Shown here one piece after another: positions 8,186 to 16,424 of a DNA stretch of 33,274 nt (position 1 is the stretch's first letter; each line of letters begins with the position of its first letter). The notes beneath the pieces were generated by a model. It did not search any database. It saw only the letters and a program-made list of their open reading frames with translations, and was not told where the DNA came from. The translations under genes and the position numbers were made by a program. Source of the stretch: Gemmatimonadota bacterium (GTDB taxonomy: Bacteria; Latescibacterota; UBA2968; UBA8231); NCBI GenBank assembly GCA_002724215.1, contig PBOD01000236.1:1-33274 (forward strand). Reading direction: 5' to 3'.

Positions 8186-9031
8186 TCAATACGTTGGCGC
8201 TTTGAAGGCGTCCTGTACCTGGCCGCGCTCGCGGCGGCGAATGTACTCCCATTCGTAGGGCGACTCGGCCAGGCGCGTCGGGCCGTTGCGGACGTCGATA
8301 CCCATGTCTGCGCTGCGGGGGTAGTGGCTGTAGATCATCAGGCGTCGCGGTTTGCCCGAGCGATTGGGGCGCGAGTTGTGGATCAGCATTGAGGAAAAGA
8401 GCATTACCGTGCCTGCCGGCACCAGCAGATCGACGCCGCCGTCGGGGTCGATCAGGCCGGGTTCGACCGACAGCCCGCCGCCTGGCTTCTGCCGGTGCGG
8501 AAGATGTTCCTGGTGCGAGCCCGGCCACACGCGCAGGGGGCCGGATTCTTCCGTGCAGTCGTCGAGGCTGATCGCCGACGAGATGATCGATGGGGGATAG
8601 TCCTGCGCCTTGTAATAGGCCCAGTCGCTGTGCATGCCCCAGCCGTCGGATAGCCGGCCGCTCATTTTGAAGCCCTCGATGCGATCGGGCAGCGGCTGCT
8701 TGTAGTTGAGCTTTTCCTCCATCAGCACGGGCTCGTCGCCCATCGCCGCCCGCATCGGAGCGAGCAGCCTCTCGTCGGCCGACACCTCGGACAGATACAG
8801 CGACAGGTCGTTGATTGGCTGGATCTTGACCACCATCTGCTGGCCCGGCGCGTATTCGAGGATGTCGAGGCGGCGGCTGCGGCGGCGGTGCGCGGCCGAG
8901 GAGTTGATGATCAGTTCGAGCACGGCGTCGGCTTCGCGGCGCATGCGGTCGACCTCGTCGGCGTTGAAGGCGCTTTCGATGGCGAGGTAGCCGTCGCGCT
9001 TAAATTGCTCGATGGGGGTGGTGTCGGTCAT
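8186..9031 (-). CDS. PhyH-family Fe(II)/2-oxoglutarate dioxygenase
   Basis: 281 residues. The facial triad is His134 and Asp136 in GMHSDWAYY plus His218 in LIHNSRPNRS, with Arg229 or Arg230 for 2-oxoglutarate. GPLRVWPGSHQEH is the family loop. A GGAG ribosome site lies 7 bases before the ATG at 9031. HxD context (HSD) and the loop differ clearly from the neighbouring PhyH at 7270 (HQD), so the two are distant paralogs and unlikely to act on the same step. It sits 34 bases after the BNR-propeller gene and 19 bases before the next PhyH gene, in the same operon. Substrate unknown. Confidence 0.92.
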   Translation of the reverse strand: MTDTTPIEQFKRDGYLAIESAFNADEVDRMRREADAVLELIINSSAAHRRRSRRLDILEYAPGQQMVVKIQPINDLSLYLSEVSADERLLAPMRAAMGDEPVLMEEKLNYKQPLPDRIEGFKMSGRLSDGWGMHSDWAYYKAQDYPPSIISSAISLDDCTEESGPLRVWPGSHQEHLPHRQKPGGGLSVEPGLIDPDGGVDLLVPAGTVMLFSSMLIHNSRPNRSGKPRRLMIYSHYPRSADMGIDVRNGPTRLAESPYEWEYIRRRERGQVQDAFKAPTY

Positions 9032-9065
9032 GGATTGCTCCAGCGGTTGGCTGCAAATATAAAGA

Positions 9066-10391
9066 CTATTCTGCCAGGATGTACAGCCGCAGATTGCTCG
9101 GCGGCGGGATCTGGTCGCGCGGCTGGTCGCGATTGCGCGGCAGCGTCTCCCAGACCAGTACGCAGCGCTCGGCGCCTGCGTCGCCGCGCGCGCTCCGTGC
9201 GTGCACTTCCATATCGGGGTAGTCTAGCTGAGGCTGCAGCAATTCATCCGGCAGATCGGGCGCCGGCTCGGGATAGGATCCCACGATCCGGAGCGTCTTC
9301 TCGTCTAGCCGCCAGATGCCTGAACCCTGTTTGAGGTGCCACCAGCTCATGGCCAGATGGCCGTCGTCGCGCGCTGCGGCCCCACCGACCTGAATCTCGG
9401 CGGCGACCGAGCCATTGCCGTGGAAGCCCCAGTGGTACTTCCAGTCGCTGAGCTGGCGGATCTGCCATATCCCGTCCTCCACGCGCGCGGCATAGGCCTG
9501 GGTGTGGCCGTTTTCGTCGTGCTTGTGGTAGCTGACGATCGGTCGTTGCTGCGAATCAAAGCCCAGCGACTGGCACATATTGATCAGCCCGCCGCCCGGG
9601 GGCGAGGGGTCGACGATGGTGGCGCGGTCTTCGATGGTGATGGGCAATGCCAACGCAGTGCCGTTGCCGGCCTCCCACTGCACCAGATCGCGGCTGCGCG
9701 CATAGGAGATATCGTGATTAGTGGCGCAGTCGGGTGTGTCGCGCCACATCCAGACCATGTGGTAGTATCCATCGGGCCCCGGCTCTGGTTTGCGGGCGTA
9801 GGCGTTCATCGCGTCCATGCCGTCGAGAATCGGCGTGTCGACGAGTCGCGACCACGAGCGCGTGCTTTCGTCGTAGCGATTGTAGTAGTCGACGCCATTG
9901 CCGCTCTGGCCGTCGCGGAAATAGAACACCAGCGGCGCGGCATCGCCCGGCGACGCGCCCGTCTCCAACGCGTCCTGTGGTCCCTGTATGAACACCGGAT
10001 AGGTGCAGCGCTCTTCGTTTCGGCCGACCATGTGGTCGATGCGCTCGAAGGTGGTGATGTCGAGCGGCTGTGCGGTGCGAAAGTAGATCAGCGGATCGAC
10101 GTGCATATTGCCGCAGAGGTGGATGTGGCCCGTGCGGTCGATGGCCATGGTGAGGCTGTTGTGGCTGTCCCAGGCGATCTCGGTTGACAGCCGCCCGCGC
10201 GCCTCCAGCCAGACGCCCTCCAGCCGGACGAATTCAAATGCGTCTTGTTCCAGCCGACGCTGTCCGACGGTCATTTTGCGCTCGGCGTCGTAGAAGGCGA
10301 TAAACTGCCGGTCCCGGTGCGTCAGCAGGTCGAAGCCGACCGGGTGGCCGGACCACACGGGCGAGACGGCGATCGTTTTGCGTACGGTCAT
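9066..10391 (-). CDS. BNR_4-type beta-propeller protein, possible polysaccharide lyase
   Basis: 441 residues without a signal peptide. It matches the BNR-repeat-containing family (PF15892-like) by its characteristic string of motifs: SHNSLTMAIDRTGHIHL, GNMHVDPLIYFR, YFRDGQSGNG, VWMWRDTPDCATNHDISYAR, GLINMCQSLGFD, RPIVSYHKHDENG and DWKYHWGF. The fold is a seven-bladed propeller. Some ulvan lyases (PL24/PL25) have this fold, and the conserved His, Asn, Arg and Tyr residues here would suit uronate chemistry, but lyase activity is inference. Lack of a signal peptide suggests it acts on short, imported oligosaccharides. The ATG is 6 bases after the stop of the enolase gene, so the pair is tightly coupled. 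Confidence 0.85.
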   Translation of the reverse strand: MTVRKTIAVSPVWSGHPVGFDLLTHRDRQFIAFYDAERKMTVGQRRLEQDAFEFVRLEGVWLEARGRLSTEIAWDSHNSLTMAIDRTGHIHLCGNMHVDPLIYFRTAQPLDITTFERIDHMVGRNEERCTYPVFIQGPQDALETGASPGDAAPLVFYFRDGQSGNGVDYYNRYDESTRSWSRLVDTPILDGMDAMNAYARKPEPGPDGYYHMVWMWRDTPDCATNHDISYARSRDLVQWEAGNGTALALPITIEDRATIVDPSPPGGGLINMCQSLGFDSQQRPIVSYHKHDENGHTQAYAARVEDGIWQIRQLSDWKYHWGFHGNGSVAAEIQVGGAAARDDGHLAMSWWHLKQGSGIWRLDEKTLRIVGSYPEPAPDLPDELLQPQLDYPDMEVHARSARGDAGAERCVLVWETLPRNRDQPRDQIPPPSNLRLYILAE

Positions 10392-10397
10392 AGCGCC

Positions 10398-11552
10398 CTA
10401 CCAGTTGGTATAGGAGCCGTCGCGCCGGTGCAGGTGCGGCGCTTCCCAGAAGCGGAACGGCTCGTTCAGTTGATCTTCATTGACATCGATGCCCAGTCCC
10501 GGCGCGTCCGGTACGGTGAAGCGGCCTTCCGAAAATTTGAGCTCTGTGCGAAAGACCTTGTCGTCTGAGTGGCGGTCGACGCGGTCGGGGCCGTACCAGG
10601 TCTCGAGCCAGGCGAAGTTGGGCGTGGCCGCTGCCATGTGCACTGTGGCAATGGTGCAGATCGGCCCGAGCGGGTTGTGCGGCATCATGTCGATATAGTG
10701 CGCCTCGGCCCAGCCGATGACCTTCATCGCCTCGGTGAAGCCGCCGACATTGCACAGATCCAGGCGGGCGTAATTGGTGATGCCGCGCTCGATATAGGGC
10801 AGAAACTGCCACTTGCTGGCGAATTCCTCGCCGATGGCGAAGGGCATCGGGGTCATGCCGCGCAGGCTCTCGTAGGCCTCGGGGGTTTCGTCGCGGATCG
10901 GTTCCTCGAGAAAATCCAGGGTGTGCGCCGGCATCATCTGGCAAAACGACGCGGTCTCGGCCACCGACAGCCGGTGGTGGTAGTCGACGCCGAGCACCGG
11001 CTCGTTGCCGAGTGCTTCGCGCGCCTGGACCAGCCAGTCGGCGGTGCGGGCGATCGAGACGCGCGGTTCGAAGGTATTGTCGTCGCCGATGCCCATCGAG
11101 TCGGTGGTCAGACGCATGCAGTCCCAGCCAGCGTCGAGGATGCGTTTGGCCTCGTCGATCATGGCCTCGGGCCCGCGGGTGCCGGTGGTGGCGAAGGTCG
11201 GGACGAAGTCGCGCTGCCGGCCGCCCAACAAATCGTAGACCGGTACGTCGAGCGCCTTGCCAACGATATCGTGGAGCGCGATGTCGATGGCGGATATGGC
11301 GGCGGTGATGGTGCGGCCGCCCTCGAAATAGTCGCCGCGATACATTTCCTGCCACAGCGCGCCGCGCTGCATGGGGTCGCGGCCGACGAGCCACTCGCGG
11401 AAGTGGGCGACCATGCCGGCGACGGCCTGCTCGCGGCCCGAAAAGCCAGACTCGCCCCAGCCGTGGATGCCGGCGTCGGTTTCGATTTTGACCAGCAATT
11501 GATTGCGCATGCCGATCCACACTGGAAAGGCTTTGACTTCGGTAATTTTCAT
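10398..11552 (-). CDS. Enolase-superfamily sugar-acid dehydratase, D-galactonate dehydratase-like
   Basis: 384 residues, of the mandelate racemase/muconate lactonising enzyme superfamily. The metal ligands are Asp190 (GVDYHH), Glu216 (DFLEEP) and Glu242 (AIGEE). His192, two residues after the first Asp, and His292 (MMPHNPLGP) occupy the positions of the catalytic His pair of E. coli DgoD (DFH and APHCPLGP). This points to syn or anti dehydration of a sugar acid such as galactonate to a 2-keto-3-deoxy acid. The exact sugar acid is uncertain, since many homologs are promiscuous. It is the first gene of a four-gene minus-strand operon (enolase, BNR propeller, two PhyH). No regulator is adjacent. 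Confidence 0.9.
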   Translation of the reverse strand: MKITEVKAFPVWIGMRNQLLVKIETDAGIHGWGESGFSGREQAVAGMVAHFREWLVGRDPMQRGALWQEMYRGDYFEGGRTITAAISAIDIALHDIVGKALDVPVYDLLGGRQRDFVPTFATTGTRGPEAMIDEAKRILDAGWDCMRLTTDSMGIGDDNTFEPRVSIARTADWLVQAREALGNEPVLGVDYHHRLSVAETASFCQMMPAHTLDFLEEPIRDETPEAYESLRGMTPMPFAIGEEFASKWQFLPYIERGITNYARLDLCNVGGFTEAMKVIGWAEAHYIDMMPHNPLGPICTIATVHMAAATPNFAWLETWYGPDRVDRHSDDKVFRTELKFSEGRFTVPDAPGLGIDVNEDQLNEPFRFWEAPHLHRRDGSYTNW

Positions 11553-11904
11553 AGTTTTCTCTTTTTGTTGTCGGGCCGGTAGCTGCGTACGAACATTGCT
11601 AAAGCCGTAGAGCCGCCGCTAGACCGTAGAGCGTGAACAGGGCCAGCAGGTCGGTGGCGTTGAGCGGTGCGACCGACGAATCTCGGCGCCTATCGTCGTT
11701 CCATGGCCCTCCTGCTGCGATGTGGTGCCGGAAATAAATAACACATCGCCCGCGCTCTGTCTATCCGCGCGGTATCCCGGCCGTCGATCGTTCGAAAAAA
11801 AGAGCGTGCGCCGTGTGCTGGCGACCGCGGGGAGCCGTGCTTTAATTATTTTAAAAACCACTGGTGCTAGAGATCGTGCGCCGGGTATACTGAGAGGCGA
11901 AAAG
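11553..11904. other. Divergent intergenic region
   Basis: About 350 bases between the minus-strand enolase operon and the plus-strand lipoprotein gene. It must hold both promoters. A short AT-rich run (TTTAATTATTTTAAAA, about 11840) stands out against GC-rich surroundings and could be a promoter element, and TATACT lies at 11886, but spacing to a -35 box is unconvincing. The reading frame of the downstream gene stays open through 11722, with no support for translation there. Confidence 0.45.
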
Positions 11905-12519
11905 ATGGATGCAAAAATGCTGATCGGTGGGATCTGCCTGCTGCTGGCCGCGTTGGGTTGCAGCCAGAACTTCAGCGAGAAACCGCCGGCTGAGGCCATA
12001 AAGGCCCGGGGTATGCAACGCGCCACACAGAGCGTGCCGACCACAAAACCGCCGCCTGCGGTGGCAGGAGATCGCGAAAGTCTGGATGGTGTCAATGTGG
12101 TGGTGCCTGAGGGCTGGCGCAAAGTCGCGCCGTCGAGCAGCATGCGCATCGCCGAATACCACATGTCGGGCGAGGGTGGAGACGCGATTCTGGCGATCTT
12201 CGCCGGCAAGATGGGCACGGTAGAGGCCAATATCAGCCGCTGGATCGGCCAGTTCGAGCCGACCGACGGCGAGCCGCGGCGCTGGACCCGCCAGATTGAT
12301 GGCATGGCGGCGACATTGATCGATGTCAGTGGCACCTTCGCACCCGGGGCGATGGGCCAGCCGCAGGCCGCCGCGCCGCAATCCGGCTATCGGATGCTGG
12401 GCGCGATCGTCGATTACGGGCCCAAATTCTACTATTTCAAGCTGACGGGACCGAGCGACACGCTGGACCTGTGGGCGCCGACTTTCGAAGCGTTTATCGG
12501 GAGCATTAAAAAGGATTAA
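11905..12519 (+). CDS. Probable lipoprotein of unknown function
   Basis: 204 residues from the ATG at 11905, which has a GAGAGG ribosome site 7 bases upstream. The signal sequence MDAKMLIGGICLLLAALGC ends at Cys19, a somewhat atypical lipobox (ALGC). A Pro/Thr/Ala-rich linker (to about residue 60) leads to one compact alpha/beta domain beginning GVNVVVPEGWRKV and ending FEAFIGSIKKD, with EANISRWIGQF in the middle. I recognise the general type, a small envelope protein with a W-x-x-P strand and a terminal helix, but not a named family. It stands alone on the plus strand and converges with the PhyH-like gene at 12578. An upstream ATG at 11722 is in frame but would bury the signal peptide, so it is rejected. 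Confidence 0.75.
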   Translation: MDAKMLIGGICLLLAALGCSQNFSEKPPAEAIKARGMQRATQSVPTTKPPPAVAGDRESLDGVNVVVPEGWRKVAPSSSMRIAEYHMSGEGGDAILAIFAGKMGTVEANISRWIGQFEPTDGEPRRWTRQIDGMAATLIDVSGTFAPGAMGQPQAAAPQSGYRMLGAIVDYGPKFYYFKLTGPSDTLDLWAPTFEAFIGSIKKD

Positions 12520-12577
12520 CACGCCCTTTGTACCGGCTATTCCACTACGCCCGCAAAAATCCGCGGCCGTGGGCTAC

Positions 12578-13438
12578 CTAGTCGTTTGACTTTTCGGCGC
12601 CGGGCACGTCGCGATCGGGGAGGGTGTAGCTCATCCAGCGGGTGAGTTCGCGCTGGGAGAGGCCGAAGCGGGCGCGGATCGACGGGGGCATCCAGTAGTG
12701 GCGGGCGTTGTGGTGGTCCCACATTGGGCTGCAGCGGTGCTGGTGGACGTGGTTGTACTGCAGCGTCGTGCGGCGGCGGCTGGTTGTTTTTTTGGCTCCG
12801 GCGTGGGTGAGGGCTTCGGTGAAGAGGAAGACATCGCCGGGCTCGCCGGTGATTTCGATGGCGCCGGGGGTGTCGAGGCCGGCACTGCCCCAGCGCTCGT
12901 GGTGCAGGGTAAAGTTTTTCTTGTGCGATCCCGGGATGACGGTGAAGCAGCCGTCGCCGGGGTGGTTGGGCGTCAGCATGGTGATGACGTTGAGAATCGG
13001 CGAGAAGATTTCGCCGTTGCGCACGGTGTAGTCCTCGATCGGCAGCCCGTGGTGCCAGCCGGTTGCCTCGCGCCCTGCGTACTTAGAGATAGACCAGGTG
13101 TTGACCAGTTGTGGCTCGCCCATAAAGGCCTTGAGGTAGGGCAGGTACGACGGGTGGGCGATCAACTGGTCGAAGACGGGATCCAGGCGTGGCAAGCCAT
13201 TGAGGCGGATCTGGTTTTCGACATTGGTGTCTTTGGTGAAGTGCTGGCCGTGGACTACGGGCAGACCCTCGGCCCAGCGCTCGTCGTGGTCCTTGGCTTC
13301 GTTGGCGACCACGGCCGCGTCGAGGGCGGCTACCAACTCGGGCTCGATGGCGCCGCGCAGGACCAAAAAGCCCTGGATGTCGAAGAGGAAGCGCTCTTCG
13401 TCGGTTACTGATGCTATGGACTCGCGCGGACAACTCAT
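12578..13438 (-). CDS. PhyH-like protein lacking the usual metal-ligand Asp (HHG motif)
   Basis: 286 residues from the ATG at 13438, which has GGAGG 8 bases upstream; an in-frame start 17 codons earlier has no such site. PhyH features are clear: the GDGCFTVIPGSHKKNF loop, distal His212 in LTHAGAKK, and Arg221-223. At the HxD position the sequence is GWHHGLP, giving His129-x-Gly131. The Asp ligand is therefore absent unless Asp136/Glu135 of the following IEDY substitutes. This resembles the HxG/HxA site of Fe/2OG halogenases, though many environmental PhyH relatives have such motifs with unknown activity. It follows the CocE gene by about 210 bases on the same strand. Confidence 0.85.
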   Translation of the reverse strand: MSCPRESIASVTDEERFLFDIQGFLVLRGAIEPELVAALDAAVVANEAKDHDERWAEGLPVVHGQHFTKDTNVENQIRLNGLPRLDPVFDQLIAHPSYLPYLKAFMGEPQLVNTWSISKYAGREATGWHHGLPIEDYTVRNGEIFSPILNVITMLTPNHPGDGCFTVIPGSHKKNFTLHHERWGSAGLDTPGAIEITGEPGDVFLFTEALTHAGAKKTTSRRRTTLQYNHVHQHRCSPMWDHHNARHYWMPPSIRARFGLSQRELTRWMSYTLPDRDVPGAEKSND

Positions 13439-13647
13439 GTCTGACCTCCAGCAACTCGCGACCTGGTAGACCCGGCAGCTGGGCCGCATAAATCCCGCAG
13501 GCTGCGGCTCTGCACCACCTCGTGGTCATCAATTCCGCCAATGGCGCACAGATCGTCAAGTCCCCGACAGCGCTCTCACGCTGATGTGTGGCCGCTTGGT
13601 CGCCGCTAGCCCACGCTATATCTGGGGGATTCTCGGCCGAATTTACG

Positions 13648-15537
13648 CTATTGTACGACCGGTAGTTCGATGCGCGAGGGCGTTTGCGCGCCGATGTGGA
13701 CCGCATTGGTGGCGACGATGGTCGCGGTGTGGCGACCAACGGGCTCACCGGTGTTGGGATTGATCTCGAGGCGCGGAAAATTGCTGCTGGCGATGTCGAT
13801 GCGCAGGCGGTGGCCGGCGCGGAACCAATTGGCCGTCGTCGGCAAAGTGATGGTTATGGCGTAGACGCGCCCGGGTTCCAGCAGCTCGGGATCGGTCCAC
13901 GAGTCGCGATAGCGCATGCGCAGCACGGTGTCGGTGAGGTTGAGCGCGAAGCCCTCGGGATAGTCTGCGCTGGGCGGGTAGACGTCGATCAATTTGGCGG
14001 TGAAGTCCGTGTCGAGTGCCGACGACGAGACCCACAGTTTCACCGCGACCTGGCCGGTGACTTCGAGATCCTCGGCCAGCGGCTCGGTTTGGAATACCAG
14101 CACGTCCGCGCGCTCCGACAACTTGCGCCCGGCGGCGCAATCATCGCCAAACCAGTCGCGCTGGCGCTGGTCGATGGGCCCCCACGGCACGATCTGGCTG
14201 CCCTGGCCGCCGTAGTAGGCGGCGCGATCGCCGAAGGGCGGGACGTCGTCCCAGCCGCTGTCGGGCTCGGCGATTTCGGCCAGGTGCGCCATGCTGCCGC
14301 CGGCGGTGGGCACGGGGTCGTCGGGGTCGTGCTGGTAGGCGAGTATTGCGCCGGCGGTTGGCGCCCGGTCGGCGAGAGCGCCGGCAGCGGTCAGATAGAG
14401 CGCGCGGTGCTCGGTGCGGGCGATGGGCCATTCGCTTTCATCGCGCCAGCGGCCGCCGTGGTCCAGCAAGCCGGCGGCGGTCTTGCGGCCACTGCCACCG
14501 CCCATGACGAAAATCTCGACCGGCGCGTCGCCTTCGACCCCATTGTCTGCGCCCTTGAGCCAGCGGTCGAACCAGCGCTCGCGCAACTGATGGTGCGCCG
14601 GATAGCCGAGCATGGCCTCCGGCCCGAAGTCGACCTCGCCCAGCGATGTGGTGCGCAGGCGCATGGTGCCGTGGCTCCACGGGCCGATGAGCAGCCGCAC
14701 GGTGGCGCCGATGCGCTCTTTCATTGCCTGGAAGTAGCCGGTGCAGGCATCGACGAAGGGATCGTACCAGCCGCCGGTGATCAGGCAGGGGATATCGGCG
14801 TGGCGATCCCAGTAGGGCGTTTGGTCGTTGCATTCGAGTGCCCACCACTCGTCGTACTCGCCGCGGTAGTAGTAGTTGAAGAGCGTCTCTTCGAGATGCG
14901 GGGCAACCGACAGCGGCACCTGGCCGGGTTTGAAGGGCATGCGCTGCAGCCATTGCCGTGCCTGATGCAGGCCGCCGTGGGCGATCTGTTTGACCGCTTC
15001 GGGGTCGTCGCGGAGCTCGTGGGCGTCGAGGGCGTGGTTGTAGATGGCGGTGTACATGTGCAGCGCCATGGCGCCACCCTCGCGCGCCTCGTGCAGGTAG
15101 ATATTGGTCGGGCCCTGCTCGGGGCAGATCGCGGCCAGGTGCGGCGGGCGGTGCAGCGCGGCCTGGGTCTGGACGATGGCGCGGTGCGAGCTGCCCATCA
15201 TCCCGACCTTGCCATTGCACCAGGGCTGCGCGGCGATCCACTCGACGGTGTCGTAGCCGTCTTCGCCCTCCCAATTGTTGCAGGTGTGATAGTAGCGGCC
15301 GTCGCCCTCGGATTTGTAGCGCGAGCGGATGTCCTGGATGATGAAGACATAGCCGCGCTGCACATACCAGTCCGGTACGCCGTCCCACTCGGAGAAGGTC
15401 TTGTTGTAGGAGTTGCGGACCAGAATAGCCGGCCAGGGGCCGGCGCTGGTGGCGGGCGAGTAGATGTCGGTGGCCAGGCGCACGCCATCGCGCATGGGGA
15501 CCATCACGTCGGATGCTAAGCGCAGCGATTGGGTCAT
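13648..15537 (-). CDS. CocE/NonD-family hydrolase (X-Pro dipeptidyl-peptidase S15-like)
   Basis: 629 residues, normal for this family. The N-terminal alpha/beta-hydrolase core has the nucleophile elbow GMMGSSHRA (Ser117 by the G-x-S pattern), the acid Asp259 in GGWYDPF and His289 in GPWSHGTMR, forming a Ser-Asp-His triad. The last ~190 residues are the jelly-roll PepX_C domain (TGQVAVKLWVSSS, RLRIDIASSNFPR). Family members cleave acyl esters or amides, such as cocaine esterase and beta-lactam acylases. No signal peptide is visible, so it is cytoplasmic. A GAGG site precedes the ATG. Usual elbows are G-x-S-Y-x-G; the H-R-A here is unusual. Likely role in this context: removing ester decorations from an imported substrate (inference). 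Confidence 0.92.
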   Translation of the reverse strand: MTQSLRLASDVMVPMRDGVRLATDIYSPATSAGPWPAILVRNSYNKTFSEWDGVPDWYVQRGYVFIIQDIRSRYKSEGDGRYYHTCNNWEGEDGYDTVEWIAAQPWCNGKVGMMGSSHRAIVQTQAALHRPPHLAAICPEQGPTNIYLHEAREGGAMALHMYTAIYNHALDAHELRDDPEAVKQIAHGGLHQARQWLQRMPFKPGQVPLSVAPHLEETLFNYYYRGEYDEWWALECNDQTPYWDRHADIPCLITGGWYDPFVDACTGYFQAMKERIGATVRLLIGPWSHGTMRLRTTSLGEVDFGPEAMLGYPAHHQLRERWFDRWLKGADNGVEGDAPVEIFVMGGGSGRKTAAGLLDHGGRWRDESEWPIARTEHRALYLTAAGALADRAPTAGAILAYQHDPDDPVPTAGGSMAHLAEIAEPDSGWDDVPPFGDRAAYYGGQGSQIVPWGPIDQRQRDWFGDDCAAGRKLSERADVLVFQTEPLAEDLEVTGQVAVKLWVSSSALDTDFTAKLIDVYPPSADYPEGFALNLTDTVLRMRYRDSWTDPELLEPGRVYAITITLPTTANWFRAGHRLRIDIASSNFPRLEINPNTGEPVGRHTATIVATNAVHIGAQTPSRIELPVVQ

Positions 15538-15597
15538 GGCAATTTCCTCGACTGGTTGTTGGCGATGTGCATCGCCAGGCCTTCCTCCGAAATGATC

Positions 15598-16392
15598 CTA
15601 ACCCAATTCGACCCTTACTTTACCGGCGATATCTTTGCGGTGGGTGTAGTGTGCCGATTCGACCAGTTCCCGGGTCTCTGGTGCCAGCCGCTGTATGACC
15701 GCGTCGGGGATGGGGCCGGCCTGGCGGTGGTGCGGCCGGTAGCGCAGCACCAGCATGCGGCGGCGGCGGTCGGTGGGTTTCCAGGGCAAGATCCCGTGGG
15801 TCATGCACTCGGGCATGACGATCGCATCCCCGGCTGCCGGGGTGATATTGAGAATGCCCTGCGGCACCTCGTCTTCGATGAGCCCGTTGGAGAATAGATG
15901 CCGCGGCCGGTCGAACTCGCTTTTGTGCGAGCCTGGCAAGACCAGCAGCCCGCCGTCGCCGGGATGCACGTCGTCGAGATAGGGGAAGACCACGAAGTCG
16001 TCGCAGTAGATGCGGTCGTGGCGCACCTCGTAGCGGGCGCTTTCGAAACCGTAGTCGTCGCGGGCGCAGTGCAGCGGCCCGGCCTCGGAAGGGATCGCGG
16101 GATCATCGACCATTAGCGTGCCGCTGGCGAGCATGGGCTTGCCGTTGGTCAACTCCAGAACAATCGGCCAGACCGCGGGCAGGAAGACCAGCTGCTCGAG
16201 CGCCCGGTCGAAGGCGAAGCCGTGCGCGTGGCCCTTGCCGTTGGCCTTGAACTCGGGCGGGCGGTCTTCGGCCGCGCCATCGATATAACGGTCGGCCGCT
16301 GCGGCCGCTGCGGACAACTGCTCCGGGGTCAACACGGCTTTCAGGTGCAAGAAGCCGAATAGGTCGAAGAGATAGCGTTGTTCTTCGTTCAT
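15598..16392 (-). CDS. PhyH-like protein lacking the usual metal-ligand Asp (HCA motif)
   Basis: 264 residues from the ATG at 16390-16392. The frame is open upstream for 95 codons, but that stretch overlaps the dehydrogenase gene and is not coding. AGGAG lies 12 bases before the ATG, a long spacing. The PhyH signature PGDGGLLVLPGSHKSEF, distal His199 in MTHGILP and the following Arg cluster (209-212) are present. At the HxD position it reads GPLHCARDDYG, so His108-x-Ala110. The normal Asp is missing, and Asp112/Asp113 are the nearest acids. It lies 32 bases downstream of the Gfo/Idh/MocA gene, in one operon with it, and 60 bases before the CocE gene. Confidence 0.85.
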   Translation of the reverse strand: MNEEQRYLFDLFGFLHLKAVLTPEQLSAAAAAADRYIDGAAEDRPPEFKANGKGHAHGFAFDRALEQLVFLPAVWPIVLELTNGKPMLASGTLMVDDPAIPSEAGPLHCARDDYGFESARYEVRHDRIYCDDFVVFPYLDDVHPGDGGLLVLPGSHKSEFDRPRHLFSNGLIEDEVPQGILNITPAAGDAIVMPECMTHGILPWKPTDRRRRMLVLRYRPHHRQAGPIPDAVIQRLAPETRELVESAHYTHRKDIAGKVRVELG

Positions 16393-16424
16393 GGGTTTTG
16401 ATTTCTCCTGCGAGTTGATCGCGT

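Noticed and set aside
13684-15519. 611-codon plus-strand frame
   Set aside because: Lies antisense to the CocE hydrolase gene, whose motifs are clear; long antisense frames are common in GC-rich DNA.
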